Assembly: GCA_964371695.1 (NCBI GenBank)
Contig: CAYJOG010000099.1
Coordinates: 1 to 8,527 of the forward strand
DNA: 8,527 nt
Direction of reading: 5' to 3'
DNA from: CAYJOG01 sp964371695 [NCBI: uncultured bacterium]
GTDB taxonomy: Bacteria > CAYJOG01
Shown piece by piece: positions 6,657 to 8,527 of the stretch. The translations under genes and the position numbers were made by a program. How positions within the stretch are numbered: the first letter of the stretch is position 1; the number at the start of each line of letters is the position of its first letter. The notes below the pieces were generated by a model. The model did no database searches. It saw nothing but the letters and a program-made list of their open reading frames with translations, and was not told the origin of the DNA.

Positions 6657-8527
6657 ACGTTCTTTTTTATGCAGAGGGCTATGTCTGGGACTGGCGCTGT
6701 GGGTGCTTGGGCTGGCCCCTGCCAGGGCTGCGGCTGAGACCGATTCTTCTGCAAAGACATCCGGCTTCATTGAGACCAAATCGATTTCCGCCGATGAAAA
6801 AACACTGACCCTCAAAATGCTCGCCCAGGTGGCTTTTACGGAAGATGCCGACGGGCAGCCAGATGTGATTTTTGCCCTGGAAGACGGACGTTTGACGATG
6901 CGCATGAAGGTGTTGGTGGACTTTTTGGCCAGCGAGAACCTGCTGGTGGTGTCTGAGGACCGCTCCGGCAGAATGGTTCTCCGCTTTCAGGAGTTCATAG
7001 AGTTTTTCCCGGAACAGGACACAACACCCACCCTTGAGCCAGACACGTCCTTTTCGCTGAAAGACAACCGCCTGGTGCTGCGCGCCACGGTGACGGTGCC
7101 GTTTACAGAAGAACCGGGGATGCTGAAAATTTCTCTGCCTGCGGATGGCCCATTGCCGGAATCAACCGTGGCGACGGTGGAATTGAAATTTCACCACACC
7201 GTGGCGTTTGAGGGTGAACCCGCCGCGCCTGAAATCACCCTGTCCCCGGAAACCGGCACCGGCCCCGCCACCGCCGGGCCGCTCACGCTCAACTTTTCGC
7301 ACACCGTTGATTTCACTCCGACACAAAAAGCCGCCGAAGCCCAACCCACCGAAGCCACCGGGCTTCTGGTGTCAGACAAACCCCTGGCGCGGGGCGGCGT
7401 GGTGCGCCTGGGCGCGGGCGAACTGGACCGGGGCAAACTGAAGGTGGCCCTGACGCTTGCGCCAGAAAGGGAACTCCCCAAAGAAATCACCGTAACGGTG
7501 GGCAGTGAAACATCCCGTCTGAACAAAGAACCATGGACAGCGCTGGTGGCGGCGGAAGCCCCCCCCACAGAGGTGACGTGGCAGCGTTTTGTGGTGGCGG
7601 GCAAAAATCACGACAGCCTTGAGGGTGAACTTTTTCTGAACCCGGACCTGTTGATGGGCGAGCGCCAGATCGCCATTCAGGGCACATTTGACACAGACCG
7701 GCAGGAAAGGGAATTGCCCCTCAGCATTACCGCCCGGCGGGCCGATGGCTCGGACGCAACGCTTTGGGACGGCACGGTGGTGTTGCAGGGCCCGGCGGTG
7801 GCCAAGGTGCAGGTGAGCACCGACGGCGGCGGCCGGTGGACAGACAGCCCGGACCAATCCGCCGCCACCTTGGCCCTCTCTCCGCAGGACCGCCGCGAAT
7901 ATGAAATTCAGGCCAGGGTGACCGACGAACTGGGCAATGACCATCTTTTCCCGGATCGCCCGGTCAAGGTCCGTTACAGCGCCAAACGGTTTGAAGAACA
8001 GGTGCGGGCACGATTTGCCGAAGTCGTCGCCGCCTATAACAACCAGGACCGCCCTGGTCTGGTGATGCTGATCGGCGAAGATTTCCGTTCCAATCTCACC
8101 TCACTTCGCACAAAGCAGGAAATGGAGGACGCCCTTTCATCCAGGTTCCTGTGCTGTCCGGGCCGGGTCACCACCTCCATTCAAAGTGTGGTGACCGAAA
8201 GCACCGGCAAACGGGCCACGGTTTATTTTTCCTGGACCTCCAGAAGCGACCTGGGCGAAGCCACAGCGCCGGGGCAGTGGCAGTTCACCAGAGATGAAAC
8301 GCTGGGTGATTATCTGCTGAGCAACCTTGAAGAAGCCGTGAGTTTTTTCTCTTATGACGCCACGGTAACCAAGCTGACGTTGCAGGCAGACGCCCAGACG
8401 CTGCCCGCCGACAACCAGACCATCGTGCGGCTTTCCGGCACCGCCACCGGCCCGGCGGGCCTGCCCGTGGCCAACGACACACGCCTGGAAATCCGTGCCG
8501 AGGGCGGCACGGCCCCCGCCTCTGTGC
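6640..8527 (+). CDS. Exported multi-domain Ig/NTF2-like protein, 3'-truncated, TTG start
   Basis: An uninterrupted frame runs from TTG 6640 to the right edge (629 residues plus one base). It starts with a signal peptide: N-region MPKLSERSFLCRG, hydrophobic core LCLGLALWVLGLAP, likely cleavage at ARA|A near residue 30. No lipobox is present. Residues about 56-228 carry a fourfold beta motif (LTLKMLAQVAF, LVLRATVTVPF, VELKFHHTVAF, LTLNFSHTVDF). Residues about 240-400 are beta-rich but unrecognised. Residues about 405-445 (VAKVQVSTDGGGRW ... EIQARVTDELGN) look Ig-like. Residues about 451-560 resemble an NTF2-like fold. From about 577, LTLQADAQTLPADNQT ... AEGGT resembles an invasin/intimin-type Ig domain (Big_1) and continues out of the window. 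Apart from Cys-Cys at 505-506, the mature part has no cysteine. It overlaps the barrel gene by 17 bases and is probably co-translated with it. It is likely periplasmic or surface-exposed, function unknown. Confidence 0.88.
   Translation, partial: MPKLSERSFLCRGLCLGLALWVLGLAPARAAAETDSSAKTSGFIETKSISADEKTLTLKMLAQVAFTEDADGQPDVIFALEDGRLTMRMKVLVDFLASENLLVVSEDRSGRMVLRFQEFIEFFPEQDTTPTLEPDTSFSLKDNRLVLRATVTVPFTEEPGMLKISLPADGPLPESTVATVELKFHHTVAFEGEPAAPEITLSPETGTGPATAGPLTLNFSHTVDFTPTQKAAEAQPTEATGLLVSDKPLARGGVVRLGAGELDRGKLKVALTLAPERELPKEITVTVGSETSRLNKEPWTALVAAEAPPTEVTWQRFVVAGKNHDSLEGELFLNPDLLMGERQIAIQGTFDTDRQERELPLSITARRADGSDATLWDGTVVLQGPAVAKVQVSTDGGGRWTDSPDQSAATLALSPQDRREYEIQARVTDELGNDHLFPDRPVKVRYSAKRFEEQVRARFAEVVAAYNNQDRPGLVMLIGEDFRSNLTSLRTKQEMEDALSSRFLCCPGRVTTSIQSVVTESTGKRATVYFSWTSRSDLGEATAPGQWQFTRDETLGDYLLSNLEEAVSFFSYDATVTKLTLQADAQTLPADNQTIVRLSGTATGPAGLPVANDTRLEIRAEGGTAPASV
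6805..7323 (+). repeat. Fourfold degenerate 14-residue beta motif in the third gene
   Basis: Four segments align without gaps: LTLKMLAQVAFTED (6805-6846), LVLRATVTVPFTEE (7072-7113), VELKFHHTVAFEGE (7177-7218) and LTLNFSHTVDFTPT (7282-7323). Leu is constant at position 3, a basic or Asn residue at 4, Val at 9 and Phe at 11. Copies 2, 3 and 4 are each 35 residues apart and copy 1 lies 89 residues before copy 2. The DNA is not conserved, so this is an old protein-level repeat, perhaps a repeated strand of a beta-domain. Confidence 0.5.
7990..8320 (+). other. NTF2-like (SnoaL-type) domain within the third gene
   Basis: Residues about 451-560 begin with a long helix (FEEQVRARFAEVVAAYNNQD) leading to LVMLIGEDF. 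A short helix (KQEMEDALSSRF) follows, then strands VTTSIQSVVTES, KRATVYFSWTSR and GQWQFTRDETLG. The order 'helix - AYNNQD - hydrophobic - DF - short helix - three antiparallel strands' is that of NTF2-like domains, seen in other exported bacterial proteins beside Ig domains. The fold is inferred from pattern, not from a search. No catalytic residues are assigned. Confidence 0.5.
8368..8527 (+). other. Start of an invasin/intimin-type Ig-like domain (Big_1)
   Basis: Residues about 577-629 read TKLTLQADAQTLPADNQTIVRLSG, then TATGPAGLPVANDTRLEIRAEGGT. This matches the Big_1 layout 'L.L.A....LPADG.S...L.A.V.D..G.PV...T.V.F....G'. Such domains usually occur in tandem in surface adhesins, so more copies may follow beyond the right edge. 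Confidence 0.6.

Noticed and set aside
6663-6668. T6 run as a phase-variation tract or terminator
   Set aside because: It is short for slippage control, no hairpin precedes it, and it lies inside the signal-peptide coding region.
6661-6690. Lipoprotein signal (lipobox) in the third gene
   Set aside because: The cysteines at residues 11 and 15 precede the hydrophobic core and lack the [LVI]-x-[GA]-C context; an ARA|A signal peptidase I site fits better.
6669-6740. ATG at 6669 (and ATG 6681) as start of the third gene
   Set aside because: Both are in a different frame that stops at a TGA about 20 codons later. The conserved frame begins at TTG 6640 behind GGAGG.
5574-6905. Long minus-strand ORF of 443 codons across the barrel gene and the start of the third gene
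   Set aside because: It runs antisense to two genes that have signal peptides and coherent domains. It shows no recognisable domain, and such antisense ORFs are common in G+C-rich DNA with biased third positions.

Overview
The window is G+C-rich, fully coding on the + strand, and reads like part of a cell-envelope operon from a diderm (Gram-negative-type) bacterium. The diderm inference rests on a signal-peptide-bearing protein that looks like an outer-membrane beta-barrel and ends in a C-terminal phenylalanine. I cannot name a genus. The style of the proteins (FN3/Ig arrays, 'GWNxxGxP' C-terminal modules, an NTF2-like domain next to Ig domains) is one I associate with large surface proteins of environmental and uncultured lineages. 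That association is from memory and is not a taxonomic call.

Layout. (1) Positions 3-5126 hold the 3' part of a very large exported protein, open at the left edge. It has nine complete and one partial FN3-like repeat (3-3002), two Ig-like beta-sandwiches (about 3003-3573), and a C-terminal region with two copies of a GW-type module (3594-4091 and 4638-5121) on either side of a proline-rich/beta-sandwich spacer. (2) After 21 bases comes a 502-residue predicted outer-membrane beta-barrel (5148-6656, GTG start). The start region is odd: an ATG with better Shine-Dalgarno spacing lies 14 bases upstream in another frame. (3) Overlapping the barrel gene by 17 bases is a third exported protein (6640 to beyond the right edge). 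It starts at TTG behind a perfect GGAGG and has at least 629 residues. It contains a fourfold short beta motif, an Ig-like segment, an NTF2-like domain and the start of an invasin-type Ig domain.

The three genes are packed as one transcription and translation unit. A plausible reading is a surface-display cassette: a long repeat protein, a barrel that could anchor or export it, and a large periplasmic or surface Ig-type partner. This joint role is inference; no partner domain proves it. No RNA gene, mobile element, CRISPR array, promoter or convincing terminator was seen, and no non-coding stretch exceeds 21 bases.
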